A stretch of DNA of 64,000 bases, from the NCBI RefSeq assembly GCF_018881815.1, contig NZ_JACVPP010000001.1, forward strand, positions 431,352 through 495,351. The letters run 5' to 3'. Position 1 is the first letter of the stretch. Every line of letters begins with the position of its first letter. This stretch comes from Polynucleobacter sp. MWH-HuK1. Its GTDB lineage: Bacteria; Pseudomonadota; Gammaproteobacteria; Burkholderiales; Burkholderiaceae. Position numbers and translations under genes: made by a program. Positions 1-8,069 of the stretch are shown piece after piece. The notes below the pieces were generated by a model. That model made no database searches, had not been told where the DNA came from, and worked only from the letters and a program-made list of their open reading frames with translations.

Positions 1-81
1 AAGCTGCGGCGTCTAAGTACTTCTGCGCCTGGCGTGCTGGAGGATGAGGTTTCGATGGTAATTTTGCGCCAGTTAATCTAA
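1..81 (+). CDS. C-terminal end of an unidentified protein (cut by window edge)
   Basis: Only the last 26 codons are present, in frame from base 1 to a TAA at 79-81. The peptide starts KLRRLSTSAPG and ends with VILRQLI. The LRRL...E-DEV-S pattern faintly recalls the C-terminal tail of TrmJ-type tRNA methyltransferases, but this is too weak to name the gene. It converges on the pseudouridine synthase gene next door, with about 30 bases between them and no clear terminator hairpin. Confidence 0.5.
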   Translation, partial: KLRRLSTSAPGVLEDEVSMVILRQLI

Positions 82-113
82 GTTTGGTCGCAATTATAAG
101 CGGGCGTGAGGCT

Positions 114-851
114 TCAGAATTGCTCTTCAGGCCTTAGGTAGCGCCATTGGCCTGGAGGTAGGGGGCCTAACGAGATGCGACCCATTCTGACGCGCTTGAG
201 ACCCAACACCTTAAGACCTACCATTTCACACATTCTGCGAATTTGACGCTTACGACCTTCACGCAAAACAAAGCGAAGCTGATCTTCGTTTTGCCAACTT
301 ACTTGTGCTGGCTTAAGTTCTACGCCATCTAGCGAGAGACCATGTCTTAGGCGGTCTAAATCTTCAAAAGAAAGGAGACCTTCAACGCGCACTAAATATT
401 CTTTTTCGATCGGACTATTTTCGCCGATCAATAATTTAGCAATACGGCCATCTTGAGTCAGAACCAACATGCCAGTAGAGTCGATGTCTAATCTTCCAGC
501 GGGCGCTAGCCCTTTTGTATTGAAGCGCGGACTTCTACCTTTATCGAATGGACTGGCAAAGTAATTTTCGGGAGTGATTAAAGAGGCTGCAGGTTGATAT
601 TCTTGTTCATCATCGTAATGAGAAATATATCCAACTGGCTTATTCAAAATTACTGTGATACGAGAAGCTTGTTGCGCCTTAGCGCCAGATTGCAGCTCAA
701 TTTTTTGATGACGAAAAGCGCGAACACCTAATTCATTAACCACTTCCCCATCTACTGTTACTAGACCCTGTTCAATATATGAGTCTGCTTCACGACGTGA
801 GCATAGGCCTAGCTCTGAGAGTAATTTTGAGACGCGTACTTTTTCTTCCAT
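114..851 (-). CDS. rRNA pseudouridine synthase, RsuA/RluB/RluF family
   Basis: Converts a specific uridine in ribosomal RNA to pseudouridine. An N-terminal S4 RNA-binding domain (about residues 5-55, VSKLLSELGLCSRREAD) is followed by the synthase domain. The catalytic aspartate is in GRLDIDSTG and the family signature is GRKRQIRRMCE near the C-terminus. That last motif and the ending LPPGQWRYL look more like RluF than RluB, so the target base is uncertain. The frame can be extended to a TTG at 869, but the ATG at 851 begins directly before the S4 domain and is preferred. It lies about 50 bases downstream of the kinase gene on the same strand. Confidence 0.85.
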   Translation of the reverse strand: MEEKVRVSKLLSELGLCSRREADSYIEQGLVTVDGEVVNELGVRAFRHQKIELQSGAKAQQASRITVILNKPVGYISHYDDEQEYQPAASLITPENYFASPFDKGRSPRFNTKGLAPAGRLDIDSTGMLVLTQDGRIAKLLIGENSPIEKEYLVRVEGLLSFEDLDRLRHGLSLDGVELKPAQVSWQNEDQLRFVLREGRKRQIRRMCEMVGLKVLGLKRVRMGRISLGPLPPGQWRYLRPEEQF

Positions 852-901
852 GCCTGCATTATCCGTCAATTACTGCCCATGGTGAGGCAATGGAAATCAT
901 C

Positions 902-2320
902 TTAAGTTCTGACAATATGAACGCTGCAGGGGGCCTCTTCGACAATCTTGGTCATCGATGTTCTCCAAGGGGTTACCTTGTTGGGAAGCTTATGTGATGC
1001 ACCAATCAGAATGAGGGATGCATCATTATCTTTGGCGAACTCAACAATCCGTGAGGCGGGATCAAGCGCCTCTAGCACGTGATAAGAGATTCTCTCTGGT
1101 GGCAGCTTCAGTGGTTTGGCCCAATCCATCAACTGTACTAAATGACCGCGCACAATTCCGCTGGCGGTTTCATTTTCTTGGTTGCCCTCAAATGTTGGGG
1201 TGCTGCTAATGGTGCTCAAGCAAACCAATCGGCTTTCGGGATAGGCATGCAGTAAGTTTTTCGCTGTAATTTGCATGCGCTCTCTTAAGTCTTCATCAGA
1301 TTGGCGTGTATCTATTGCAGCAATCATCAGAGGCGCATCAAAGTTGCCCATACTTGGACGTGGACTCGGTGAGGGTTCATAGCCGGCAGCTTTGAACATG
1401 CCTTTAAGGTTTTGCCAAAAACTAGGCGGCTCTACACGATCTGCCCGTTCGGTAAGTGTTACGCCCTCGGGATCACGCAATACTTGTCGTAAGCGAGAGG
1501 CGCTTTGGTAGCGATCAGCTGCACGAGGCTCTAGACATCTCAACACCACCTCTTGAAGCCAGCGCGGAATCTCTCTACGAATTGCGCGTGGTGGAAACGG
1601 CTCAGCCCACATTCGTCTCCGTAGGCCACTCATCGTTTGCGGGTTGCCAAATGGTAGTTCACCAGTCAGCAATTCATACATGATTGCGCCGATAGAAAAA
1701 ATATCACTACGCGAATCTGATCGAATTCCGGCTACTTGCTCGGGTGAGATATAAGGTGCAGACCCGACGCCTTTACGCATTTCTTCTGCAAGTAAATCTG
1801 GATAGCGAGCATGGTGCGATAAGCCAAAATCAATGAGCGTTAGCTTTCCTTTGTCATCAACCAAAATATTTTCAGGCTTGATATCTAGGTGAATTGCATC
1901 CTGAGAGTGAAGCGATTGAACTGCTTGCGCAAGATCCGCTCCAATGCGAACAACTTCATCGATCGTGAAAACTTTACCTTCTTTGATGTAGTCCTCGAGG
2001 GGTCGTCCTTCAACTCTTTCCATTGCGATATAAGGGCGTGTAGCCATATTACCGGACCCCAAATATTTAGGAACGTAGGGGCTTTTAAGCGAGCGCAGGA
2101 TTGTCAGTTCAGTTTCAAATCCGATCAAGCTCTCAACCGGCTGGTCTCTGCCAACACGTGGAATCTTTAGTAGAATGGGTACATCAACACCTTCTTTGGT
2201 TGCTGAAAAAAGGCTGGCCATTCCGCCGCGATGCACCTCTTTGCCCAGAGTAAATCCATCAACTACCTTGCCTTCTTGAAATATATCGTCTACTGCTTCA
2301 ATGTCGGTATTAATAGCCAT
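902..2320 (-). CDS. Serine/threonine protein kinase fused to a UspA domain
   Basis: A cytoplasmic, 472-residue two-domain protein. Residues about 22-290 are a Hanks-type kinase: glycine loop EVHRGGMASLF, ATP-binding K52 in LLKIP, catalytic D146 in HLDIKPEN, metal-binding DFG at 164-166, and an APE-like YISPEQ. The usual HRD arginine is leucine, making it a 'non-RD' kinase. A proline-rich linker leads to a universal-stress-protein domain (about 329-472) ending in SLILIGAS and a typical UspA C-terminus. There is no transmembrane segment or PASTA domain. The next gene upstream on this strand is a metallophosphoesterase only 5 bases away, so the pair is probably co-transcribed and may form a kinase/phosphatase pair (inference). 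Substrates cannot be predicted. Confidence 0.9.
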   Translation of the reverse strand: MAINTDIEAVDDIFQEGKVVDGFTLGKEVHRGGMASLFSATKEGVDVPILLKIPRVGRDQPVESLIGFETELTILRSLKSPYVPKYLGSGNMATRPYIAMERVEGRPLEDYIKEGKVFTIDEVVRIGADLAQAVQSLHSQDAIHLDIKPENILVDDKGKLTLIDFGLSHHARYPDLLAEEMRKGVGSAPYISPEQVAGIRSDSRSDIFSIGAIMYELLTGELPFGNPQTMSGLRRRMWAEPFPPRAIRREIPRWLQEVVLRCLEPRAADRYQSASRLRQVLRDPEGVTLTERADRVEPPSFWQNLKGMFKAAGYEPSPSPRPSMGNFDAPLMIAAIDTRQSDEDLRERMQITAKNLLHAYPESRLVCLSTISSTPTFEGNQENETASGIVRGHLVQLMDWAKPLKLPPERISYHVLEALDPASRIVEFAKDNDASLILIGASHKLPNKVTPWRTSMTKIVEEAPCSVHIVRT

Positions 2321-2325
2321 TAGAT

Positions 2326-3078
2326 TTACTTGCCTGTAATGAGGCGATTAGCCAGATCTTCTGGTAGTCCAGCGCGACGGACTTTGTCGGCAGCAGCAAA
2401 GTGATCGTAAGGGGTGCGGTGAAACGTGAGCATTTCTGCTTCGGGTTCAAAAACCGCAAAACATGCCTCTGGATTGCCATCCCTGGGTTGTCCTAACGAA
2501 CCTACAACTCCAACCCATTGGCGATGATGTAGTACAGGAATTTCATCGCCGGGATGCGGCGCAAAACGTATGAGTTTGCCAACGGCACTTTGATAAAACA
2601 AAGCTTGTTCGTGCGCATGACCAACAAAGGTGTAATTTTTCCCTGAATTTTGTACACAGCGCCAAGCGCTCATGCTGTCGGTGATGTAGTTCCAGTCGGC
2701 AGGATTATGTGCGGAGGCATGGACAAAACAAATCTGATCTTCTTGAGCCATGAGTGGAAGATTTTTCAGGAACTCTACATGGCCAGAATTAAGCTGAGAC
2801 TTAGTCCATTCAATAGCAGCATTTGCACTGGAGTTCATTTGACTGCGACTGTCCTTAAATACAGCTTCATCATGATTACCAAGAATGGCAATTGCTTTTT
2901 TGTTATCAACGAGATCGGCAATACGATCAACAAGCGCTACAGGGTCGGCGTTATAGCCCACGAGGTCACCCAAGAAAACCATCCGAGTTACCCCTAGCTC
3001 CTCGGCGCGAGCCATACAGGCTTCAAAAGCCTCTAAATTACTGTGGAGGTCGGCAAATAGCCCAATACGTTCAGTCAT
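2326..3078 (-). CDS. Calcineurin-like metallophosphoesterase
   Basis: A 250-residue phosphoesterase with the canonical two-metal motifs in order: DLH (residues 10-12), GDLVGYNADP, GNHDEA and FVGHAHEQ. The short, compact form resembles the YfcE/DUF2437-like group and the stand-alone PPP-type phosphatases, so it could act on phosphoproteins or on small phosphodiesters; the sequence does not decide. It lies directly before the kinase-UspA gene (5-base gap, same strand) and about 25 bases after the acyltransferase gene. Reversing the kinase's phosphorylation is the obvious hypothesis from context. Confidence 0.85.
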   Translation of the reverse strand: MTERIGLFADLHSNLEAFEACMARAEELGVTRMVFLGDLVGYNADPVALVDRIADLVDNKKAIAILGNHDEAVFKDSRSQMNSSANAAIEWTKSQLNSGHVEFLKNLPLMAQEDQICFVHASAHNPADWNYITDSMSAWRCVQNSGKNYTFVGHAHEQALFYQSAVGKLIRFAPHPGDEIPVLHHRQWVGVVGSLGQPRDGNPEACFAVFEPEAEMLTFHRTPYDHFAAADKVRRAGLPEDLANRLITGK

Positions 3079-3103
3079 CCCTTAATGATAGGACAAAAGG
3101 CCT

Positions 3104-4003
3104 CTAGATAGAAGGGTTATAGGGGCTTGGGCCGTTATCAGGACGGTTTTTGAAGCGCTTGTGAACCCAATAGTATTCCGCTGGGCGCAGTCGAATTTCA
3201 TCCTCAAAGTATTGGTTAAGACGAGCAGTATCTGATTTTGGATCTTCCCCGGGAAAATTTTCTAATGGTTTTCCAATTTCACATAGATATCCAGATTCAT
3301 CTGCTTTCAATGTGGTTGTCATTAGACACACCTCGGCGCCAGTAATTTTGGCTAAGCGAGAAATCGTGGTGATCGTATTGGTTTGAATTCCGAAAAATGG
3401 TACGAACTCAGAATCTTTGAGACCTAAATCAATATCCGGCGCAATAATGATGAAGTCACCATTGCGAATTTCTCGAATGATGGCTTTAATATTTCCCTGT
3501 CTATCAATAGAGTTGCCACCAAAACGATTGCGCCACCCAACAATTTTTTTATTAAAAAACGGATTTTTCATTCTTTGAAAAAACCCAGAGGTGCGGGGCC
3601 AGTGCTTTTCTTTGCTTAGCGCGCTCAAAATAATGCTACCTTCAATTCCGGTGAAGTGCATATTCACCAAGAGGCGAGGTTTATTGCTGGAGAGATCTAC
3701 GGCCGATTTCACCTCGATCATATTGCTCAATTGTTTTGAGCTGCCGCACCAAATAATGCTTTTTTCTACAAGGCTACGGCCGAGCAGACGCCAATGTTGT
3801 TTGCTTAAGCTATCAATTTCTGCCGAGCTTAATTGCGGAAAGCATAGTCGCAGATTGGTTTTAACCACTCGGTTTCTATCACCGGGAATGCGAGCGGCTA
3901 TAAAGCCAAGCCCATAACCAATCACAACCAACAATCTATAAGGTAGTAGCGCAAGAAGCTTGAGTAGTGCAACGCCTACATGGTTAGAAAAGGATTTGAG
4001 CAA
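3104..4003 (-). CDS. LpxL/HtrB-family lysophospholipid acyltransferase (copy 1)
   Basis: Belongs to the inner-membrane acyltransferases that add secondary acyl chains to lipid A or acylate related lipids. There is an N-terminal hydrophobic anchor (about 10-36) and the HX4E catalytic motif at H116-E121 (HFTGIE), followed by the conserved APDIDLG and FVPFFG blocks. It is strikingly similar to the gene at 26318-27217: the same length of 299 residues and a shared ending [12 protein letters not shown]. The only usable start is a TTG at 4003, one base after the carbonic anhydrase stop codon; the upstream frame closes at a TAG after four codons. No good ribosome-binding site is visible, so it may be translated by coupling to the carbonic anhydrase gene. 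Confidence 0.85.
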   Translation of the reverse strand: MLKSFSNHVGVALLKLLALLPYRLLVVIGYGLGFIAARIPGDRNRVVKTNLRLCFPQLSSAEIDSLSKQHWRLLGRSLVEKSIIWCGSSKQLSNMIEVKSAVDLSSNKPRLLVNMHFTGIEGSIILSALSKEKHWPRTSGFFQRMKNPFFNKKIVGWRNRFGGNSIDRQGNIKAIIREIRNGDFIIIAPDIDLGLKDSEFVPFFGIQTNTITTISRLAKITGAEVCLMTTTLKADESGYLCEIGKPLENFPGEDPKSDTARLNQYFEDEIRLRPAEYYWVHKRFKNRPDNGPSPYNPSI

Positions 4004-4004
4004 A

Positions 4005-4676
4005 TTAATTTTGCGCTAGTTCGTAACGCTTTACTGACTTCGCATAGCGCTCAGTCATTTCTTCGATGGAGCTGCTTGACATCCCTAGGTCATTGACAAG
4101 ACCAGTCTCAAGTCGATAAGCCCAGCCGTGAACCGTTAGATCTTGTCCCCGTGCCCATGCATCTTGCACGATGGTAGTTTCACAAACGTTCACCACCTGC
4201 TCAATTACGTTAAGCTCGCATAATCGATCTTGACGTTTTGGGGTTGGAATCATGTCACCTAGATAGCGCTCATGTTTTTGATGCACATCTTTAACGTGAC
4301 GCAACCAGTTATCGGCAAGACCAACCCTTCTATCTGTTAATGCTGCATGCACGCCAGAGCATCCGTAATGGCCCACTACCAATATGTGCTTCACCTTAAG
4401 TAAATCAATTGCGAATTGAATAACCGATAAGCAGTTTAAGTCTGTATGGACAACTACGTTTGCAACATTTCGATGCACAAATAATTCACCCGGCAATAAA
4501 TTGACAATGTCATTTGCCGGCACTCGACTATCAGAGCAGCCTATCCAAAGATACTCTGGAGCCTGTTGAGAAACTAAGCGCTTAAAGAAGTTGGCATCCT
4601 TGGCCACCATACTTTCGGCCCAGGTGCGATTGTTTGAAAATAGCTGCTCTAAAGCTTGAGAATTCTTTATCGTCAT
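4005..4676 (-). CDS. can: Beta-class carbonic anhydrase
   Basis: Interconverts CO2 and bicarbonate in the cytoplasm, supplying bicarbonate to carboxylases. The 223 residues match the Can family length. The zinc ligands C47, D49, H103 and C106 sit in CSDSRVPA and GHYGCSGV, and the D49-R51 dyad is present. The conserved RNVAN loop follows at about 69-73. The start codon is 22 bases from the divergent YggU gene, so the two promoters must overlap or extend into each other's genes. Downstream, the acyltransferase gene begins almost at its stop codon. Confidence 0.93.
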   Translation of the reverse strand: MTIKNSQALEQLFSNNRTWAESMVAKDANFFKRLVSQQAPEYLWIGCSDSRVPANDIVNLLPGELFVHRNVANVVVHTDLNCLSVIQFAIDLLKVKHILVVGHYGCSGVHAALTDRRVGLADNWLRHVKDVHQKHERYLGDMIPTPKRQDRLCELNVIEQVVNVCETTIVQDAWARGQDLTVHGWAYRLETGLVNDLGMSSSSIEEMTERYAKSVKRYELAQN

Positions 4677-4698
4677 GGTTTCAGTTTAAAGTACTTTG

Positions 4699-4995
4699 AT
4701 GACGCCTATTTGGTTAAAACAAACTCCCACTGGAATCATCCTAAATTTGCATTGCCAGCCAGGCGCAAAACAAACCAAGGTAGTGGGCCTGCATGATGGC
4801 TGTTTAAAAATTTCTCTACAGGCTCCTGCCCTTGAAAACAAGGCAAATGAACTTTTATTGGCCTGGCTTTCTAAGCAATTAAGAGTGCCTCAGAAGCAAA
4901 TTCAATTTGTCTCTGGTCAAAATAGCCGCAAGAAAAGAGTGGAAATTTGGGGGCCCATTAGTCCAGAGCAAATTGTTCAGCTATTAAGCCCCTAG
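4699..4995 (+). CDS. YggU/DUF167 family protein
   Basis: A 98-residue protein of a widespread family of unknown function. It shows the family core QPGAKQTKVVG, then LQAPALENKANELL, and FVSGQNSRKKRVEI, which is enough for a confident family call. An in-frame TTG lies directly before the ATG at 4699; the ATG is preferred. In many proteobacteria the gene follows yggT or proC, but here it stands alone, divergent from carbonic anhydrase and convergent with the LpxO-like gene (about 15 bases between stops). Confidence 0.85.
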   Translation: MTPIWLKQTPTGIILNLHCQPGAKQTKVVGLHDGCLKISLQAPALENKANELLLAWLSKQLRVPQKQIQFVSGQNSRKKRVEIWGPISPEQIVQLLSP

Positions 4996-5009
4996 CTCTA
5001 TGTCTCAGC

Positions 5010-5912
5010 CTACCAAAAAATAGCCCACAAAATTCCCAGAATGAGCACCCATTTACCTACGTAATAAACGGTGCGATGTTTTGCTTTTAGTTTTTTTGCT
5101 TGTGCGCGAAGTTGGTAAAAATAGGTAAATAAGACGTTTACAAACCCAACTTTTTCACCTTCTACGTTTTGAGAGGAGGCTGCGCTCATAACGTATTGCC
5201 CAAACCAGCGATTGAATAATTCAACAACTTTGGTGTAAACAGGGCGCTCAACATCGCAAAACAAAATGATCCTCTGCTGATCAGTTTCATTGGCGGCAAA
5301 GTGAATGTAAGTTTCATCAAACATCACCGCTTCACCATCTTTCCAGTGATAGCGCTCGCCGTCCACATCAATAAAGCACTTGGGGTTGTTGGGCGTGGAT
5401 AGACCAATGTGATAGCGCAAGGACCCGGCATAGGGGTCTCTGTGCCGCACCAAAGTTGCTCCGGGTGGTAGCGACGCGAACATGGCCGCTTTGACTGAGG
5501 GGATTGATTTCAGTAGGGCAACTGTTTTCGGGCATTTGGCTTGCGCTGACGGCACCTCTTTTCCGTACCAGCAAAGGTGAAAACGCTTCCAGCCGGTGCG
5601 AAAGAATGAATTAAAGCCAATGTCGTTATAACCAGTAGCCGCTGCAATAGACCCACCCTCCTGAAGAGAAAGCGCCTCCTGGCGTATGGTTTCCCAATTC
5701 TCTTGAATAGGCCTCATCTCGGGAAATTGGCTAACTGGAATAAAGGCGCTGGCCTTCACTTTTGAAAAAAGATACAGCAAGGTATTTACTGGCGCTAGAA
5801 GTACCTGGTAGTCCGTAAGGGATCTTACTACGCCAAAACGCACCTTTCCCCTGAAATAGACGTAAATAGCAGATGCTACAAAAATAAAAAAGATGATGTG
5901 GCGAATTTCCAT
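5010..5912 (-). CDS. Aspartyl/asparaginyl beta-hydroxylase family protein, LpxO-like
   Basis: Fe(II)/2-oxoglutarate-dependent hydroxylase domain in a 300-residue protein with hydrophobic segments at both ends (about 4-20 and 285-300), as in LpxO, which 2-hydroxylates a secondary acyl chain of lipid A. Likely metal and cosubstrate residues are in VRHRDPYAGSLRYH, followed by the conserved WKDGEAVMFDETYIH block and QQRIILFCDVERP. With three LpxL-type acyltransferases in the same window, a role in lipid A modification is reasonable. Other members of this family act on proteins, so LpxO identity is probable rather than certain. No strong ribosome-binding site precedes the ATG. Confidence 0.8.
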   Translation of the reverse strand: MEIRHIIFFIFVASAIYVYFRGKVRFGVVRSLTDYQVLLAPVNTLLYLFSKVKASAFIPVSQFPEMRPIQENWETIRQEALSLQEGGSIAAATGYNDIGFNSFFRTGWKRFHLCWYGKEVPSAQAKCPKTVALLKSIPSVKAAMFASLPPGATLVRHRDPYAGSLRYHIGLSTPNNPKCFIDVDGERYHWKDGEAVMFDETYIHFAANETDQQRIILFCDVERPVYTKVVELFNRWFGQYVMSAASSQNVEGEKVGFVNVLFTYFYQLRAQAKKLKAKHRTVYYVGKWVLILGILWAIFW

Positions 5913-6063
5913 ATGTTTTGTCTATTTAAGGTAGTGATGGACATTTTAATTTGGATCCTGGCCTCAAATAGAGTATTTCTCGCAACTAGATGCTCATATA
6001 CTTTCTATAGAAGATTTAAGTACCCGCTTAGGGTTTGTGTGGTGATTTACCAAGGAAATTCTG

Positions 6064-6429
6064 ATGAATAGCTTTATAAAATGGCTCTTAAGCCTTGTTT
6101 TAATTGGGTTAGCGGGCGTTTCAGTCTATACATGGGCGATGCTCAATTGGAGCTACGGAAGTGGCGAGCGAGCTGGATATGTGCAGAAATTCTCTAATCG
6201 CGGCTACGTATGCAAAACCTGGGAGGGTGAATTGGCCATGGTTTCTATGCCAGGCACCATGTCAGAAAAATTCCTCTTTACGGTGCGTGAAGATGCTGTA
6301 GCGCAAAAAATAAATGCTAATTTAGGAAAAAAAGTTGCCCTCAGGTATGAGCAACACATCGGCTTGCCGACAACCTGTTTTGGCGATACGGAGTATTTTG
6401 TTTCTGATGTCGTAGTTTTGGATGAGTAG
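6064..6429 (+). CDS. Small membrane-anchored protein of unknown function
   Basis: Function not recognised. The 121-residue protein starts with a hydrophobic segment (about 5-27), which is either a signal anchor or an uncleaved signal peptide, and the rest is predicted to be periplasmic. The block GERAGYVQKFSNRGYVCKT followed by WEGELAM is the kind of pattern that recurs in small uncharacterised proteins of several phyla, and two cysteines (about 50 and 106) could form a disulfide. The ATG is preceded by AAGGAA with good spacing. It lies alone between the LpxO-like gene (divergent) and the HU gene. Confidence 0.75.
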   Translation: MNSFIKWLLSLVLIGLAGVSVYTWAMLNWSYGSGERAGYVQKFSNRGYVCKTWEGELAMVSMPGTMSEKFLFTVREDAVAQKINANLGKKVALRYEQHIGLPTTCFGDTEYFVSDVVVLDE

Positions 6430-6530
6430 TTTGTAGTCGTATTAAAAAATTGCTGTAACGCAACTTTATTTTTGTAATTTTTTGTGGTTAAAATCATGTA
6501 AGCGTAATGTGCGCTGACATCAATATCTAT

Positions 6531-6536
6531 AAGGAG
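6531..6536 (+). promoter_or_regulatory. Ribosome-binding site fixing the TTG start of HU
   Basis: AAGGAG lies six bases before a TTG at 6543. This spacing, and the exact HU N-terminus that follows (M-NKAELI), fix the start at the TTG rather than at an upstream in-frame codon near 6507. Confidence 0.8.
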
Positions 6537-6542
6537 CTTCAC

Positions 6543-6827
6543 TTGAACAAAGCCGAACTAATCGCAGCTATTGCTGACGACGCGGAGATTTCTAAAGCCA
6601 AAGCTGAATTCGCATTGAATTCTGCTATCGACACAATCATCAAAGCTGTTACTAAAGGTGACTCAGTACAGCTTATCGGCTTTGGTACTTTCGCTTCTGG
6701 TAAGCGCGCTGCACGTATGGGCCGCAACCCAAAAACTGGCGAGCCGCTCAAAATCGCTGCCGCAAAAACTGTTAAGTTTTCTGCTGGCAAAGCATTTAAG
6801 GATTCAGTTAACAAGCGTAAGAAGTAA
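6543..6827 (+). CDS. hup: HU-family DNA-binding protein
   Basis: A nucleoid-associated protein of 94 residues, close to the usual 90. The family core is plain: [13 protein letters not shown] at the start, then [20 protein letters not shown], the beta-arm with the intercalating proline region ([14 protein letters not shown]), and [17 protein letters not shown] subunits differ in the arm and C-terminus, so HU is preferred. It starts with TTG behind a strong AAGGAG site. The upstream 110 bases are A/T-rich and could hold a promoter (TAAAAT at 6489-6494), and a perfect palindromic terminator follows the gene. Confidence 0.93.
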   Translation: MNKAELIAAIADDAEISKAKAEFALNSAIDTIIKAVTKGDSVQLIGFGTFASGKRAARMGRNPKTGEPLKIAAAKTVKFSAGKAFKDSVNKRKK

Positions 6828-6834
6828 TTCTTCC

Positions 6835-6880
6835 TGTATTAACAAAAAAGCCCGGCATGCCGGGCTTTTTTGTTAATACA
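6835..6880. terminator. Bidirectional intrinsic terminator, 46-base perfect palindrome
   Basis: The segment reads identically on both strands: TGTATTAACAAAAAAGCCCG, then GCATGC at the centre, then its mirror. The GCCCGG/CCGGGC stem is flanked by A6 and T6 runs, so it ends in a U-tract on either strand. It serves the HU gene (plus) and can also stop transcription arriving from the convergent rodA gene (minus). Confidence 0.93.
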
Positions 6881-6917
6881 ATGTTCTGTGCAAAGGGGAG
6901 CGCAAAATATTATTGAG

Positions 6918-8069
6918 TTAACTTTGCACTAAGCGGCGGTGACGATGAATGCTCATTAATATGCCCGCACCAAACCCCAGGGTAACTAGTGCAGTACCAC
7001 CGTAGCTAATAAATGGTAACGGCACCCCTACGACGGGCAATAGACCGCTCACCATGCCGATGTTTACAAAAGCATAAGTAAAGAAAATCAATGTGACTGC
7101 AGCACCCAATAGTCGGGTAAATAAATTGGGCGCACTTGCAGAGATCGCAAGCCCTCTTCTAATGAGGGCAAAGAAAAGTGCAAGCAATACTAGATTGCCT
7201 AATAGGCCAAACTCTTCAGAGAAAACAGCAAACACAAAGTCGGTATGTTTTTCCGGAATAAATTCTAAATGTGCCTGAGTTCCCTGAAACCAGCCCTTAC
7301 CAAAGAATCCGCCTGAGCCGATCGCAATCATGGATTGAATGGTGTGAAAACCTTTGCCTAATGGATCGCTAGTTGGATCTAGCAAAGTGCAAACGCGATG
7401 CTTTTGATAATTATGTACAAGTGGCCAAACTACATCATGTGCACAGATGTTGTTGCCGAAAATAACAATTAGCAAAATGCCAATAACGCCTAAGGCAACA
7501 AAAGGCAGAATCCATTTCCAAGGCAGGCCACCCAAAATAATGACGTAAAGTCCTGCAGCAAAAACTAAGAGAGCAGTTCCTAGATCGGGCTGACGTGCAA
7601 TTAAAAAAACAGGGATTGCCAAAATAATGGCGGCAACCGCATAGTCCCAATTTTTTTGAATACCCTCACGCCTTTGAAAATACCAAGCAAGCATGAGTGG
7701 CATTGCAATTTTCATAATTTCAGATGGCTGAATCACAACCCCAATATTGAGCCAGCGACGCGCACCTTTTTTGATTAATCCAAATGCAGCTACTGCAATT
7801 AAAAGAGCAACTCCAAATCCATAAATCCAAACTGCACCCATCTCCAACCATTTTGGCGGTATGCGCGAAACGATCCACATCACCACAAATGAGAGCGCAA
7901 GATTGCGTAGCTCTTCTGCAATTTGTACGGGGGTATTTTGGCTTGCTGATAAAAAAGTAAAAAAGCCAACGGCCGCTAAGCCAAGTAGAATAAGGCCTAA
8001 CTGGCGATCTAATCCAGCAAAGATGCTAATGAAAAATCCTTTAACTTTAATTAAGGGGCTCTTTTCCAT
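6918..8069 (-). CDS. rodA: Rod-shape-determining protein RodA (SEDS glycosyltransferase)
   Basis: Polymerises peptidoglycan glycan strands during cell elongation together with PBP2. The 383 residues contain about ten hydrophobic segments and typical SEDS sequences: RRWLNIGVVIQPSE near residue 110, the long periplasmic loop GLLGNL/EEFGLLG around 285, and SYGGTALVT near the end. Last gene of the minus-strand operon mreB-mreC-mreD-mrdA-rodA; its start overlaps the end of mrdA by 19 bases, pointing to translational coupling. Terminated by the palindrome shared with HU. Confidence 0.95.
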   Translation of the reverse strand: MEKSPLIKVKGFFISIFAGLDRQLGLILLGLAAVGFFTFLSASQNTPVQIAEELRNLALSFVVMWIVSRIPPKWLEMGAVWIYGFGVALLIAVAAFGLIKKGARRWLNIGVVIQPSEIMKIAMPLMLAWYFQRREGIQKNWDYAVAAIILAIPVFLIARQPDLGTALLVFAAGLYVIILGGLPWKWILPFVALGVIGILLIVIFGNNICAHDVVWPLVHNYQKHRVCTLLDPTSDPLGKGFHTIQSMIAIGSGGFFGKGWFQGTQAHLEFIPEKHTDFVFAVFSEEFGLLGNLVLLALFFALIRRGLAISASAPNLFTRLLGAAVTLIFFTYAFVNIGMVSGLLPVVGVPLPFISYGGTALVTLGFGAGILMSIHRHRRLVQS

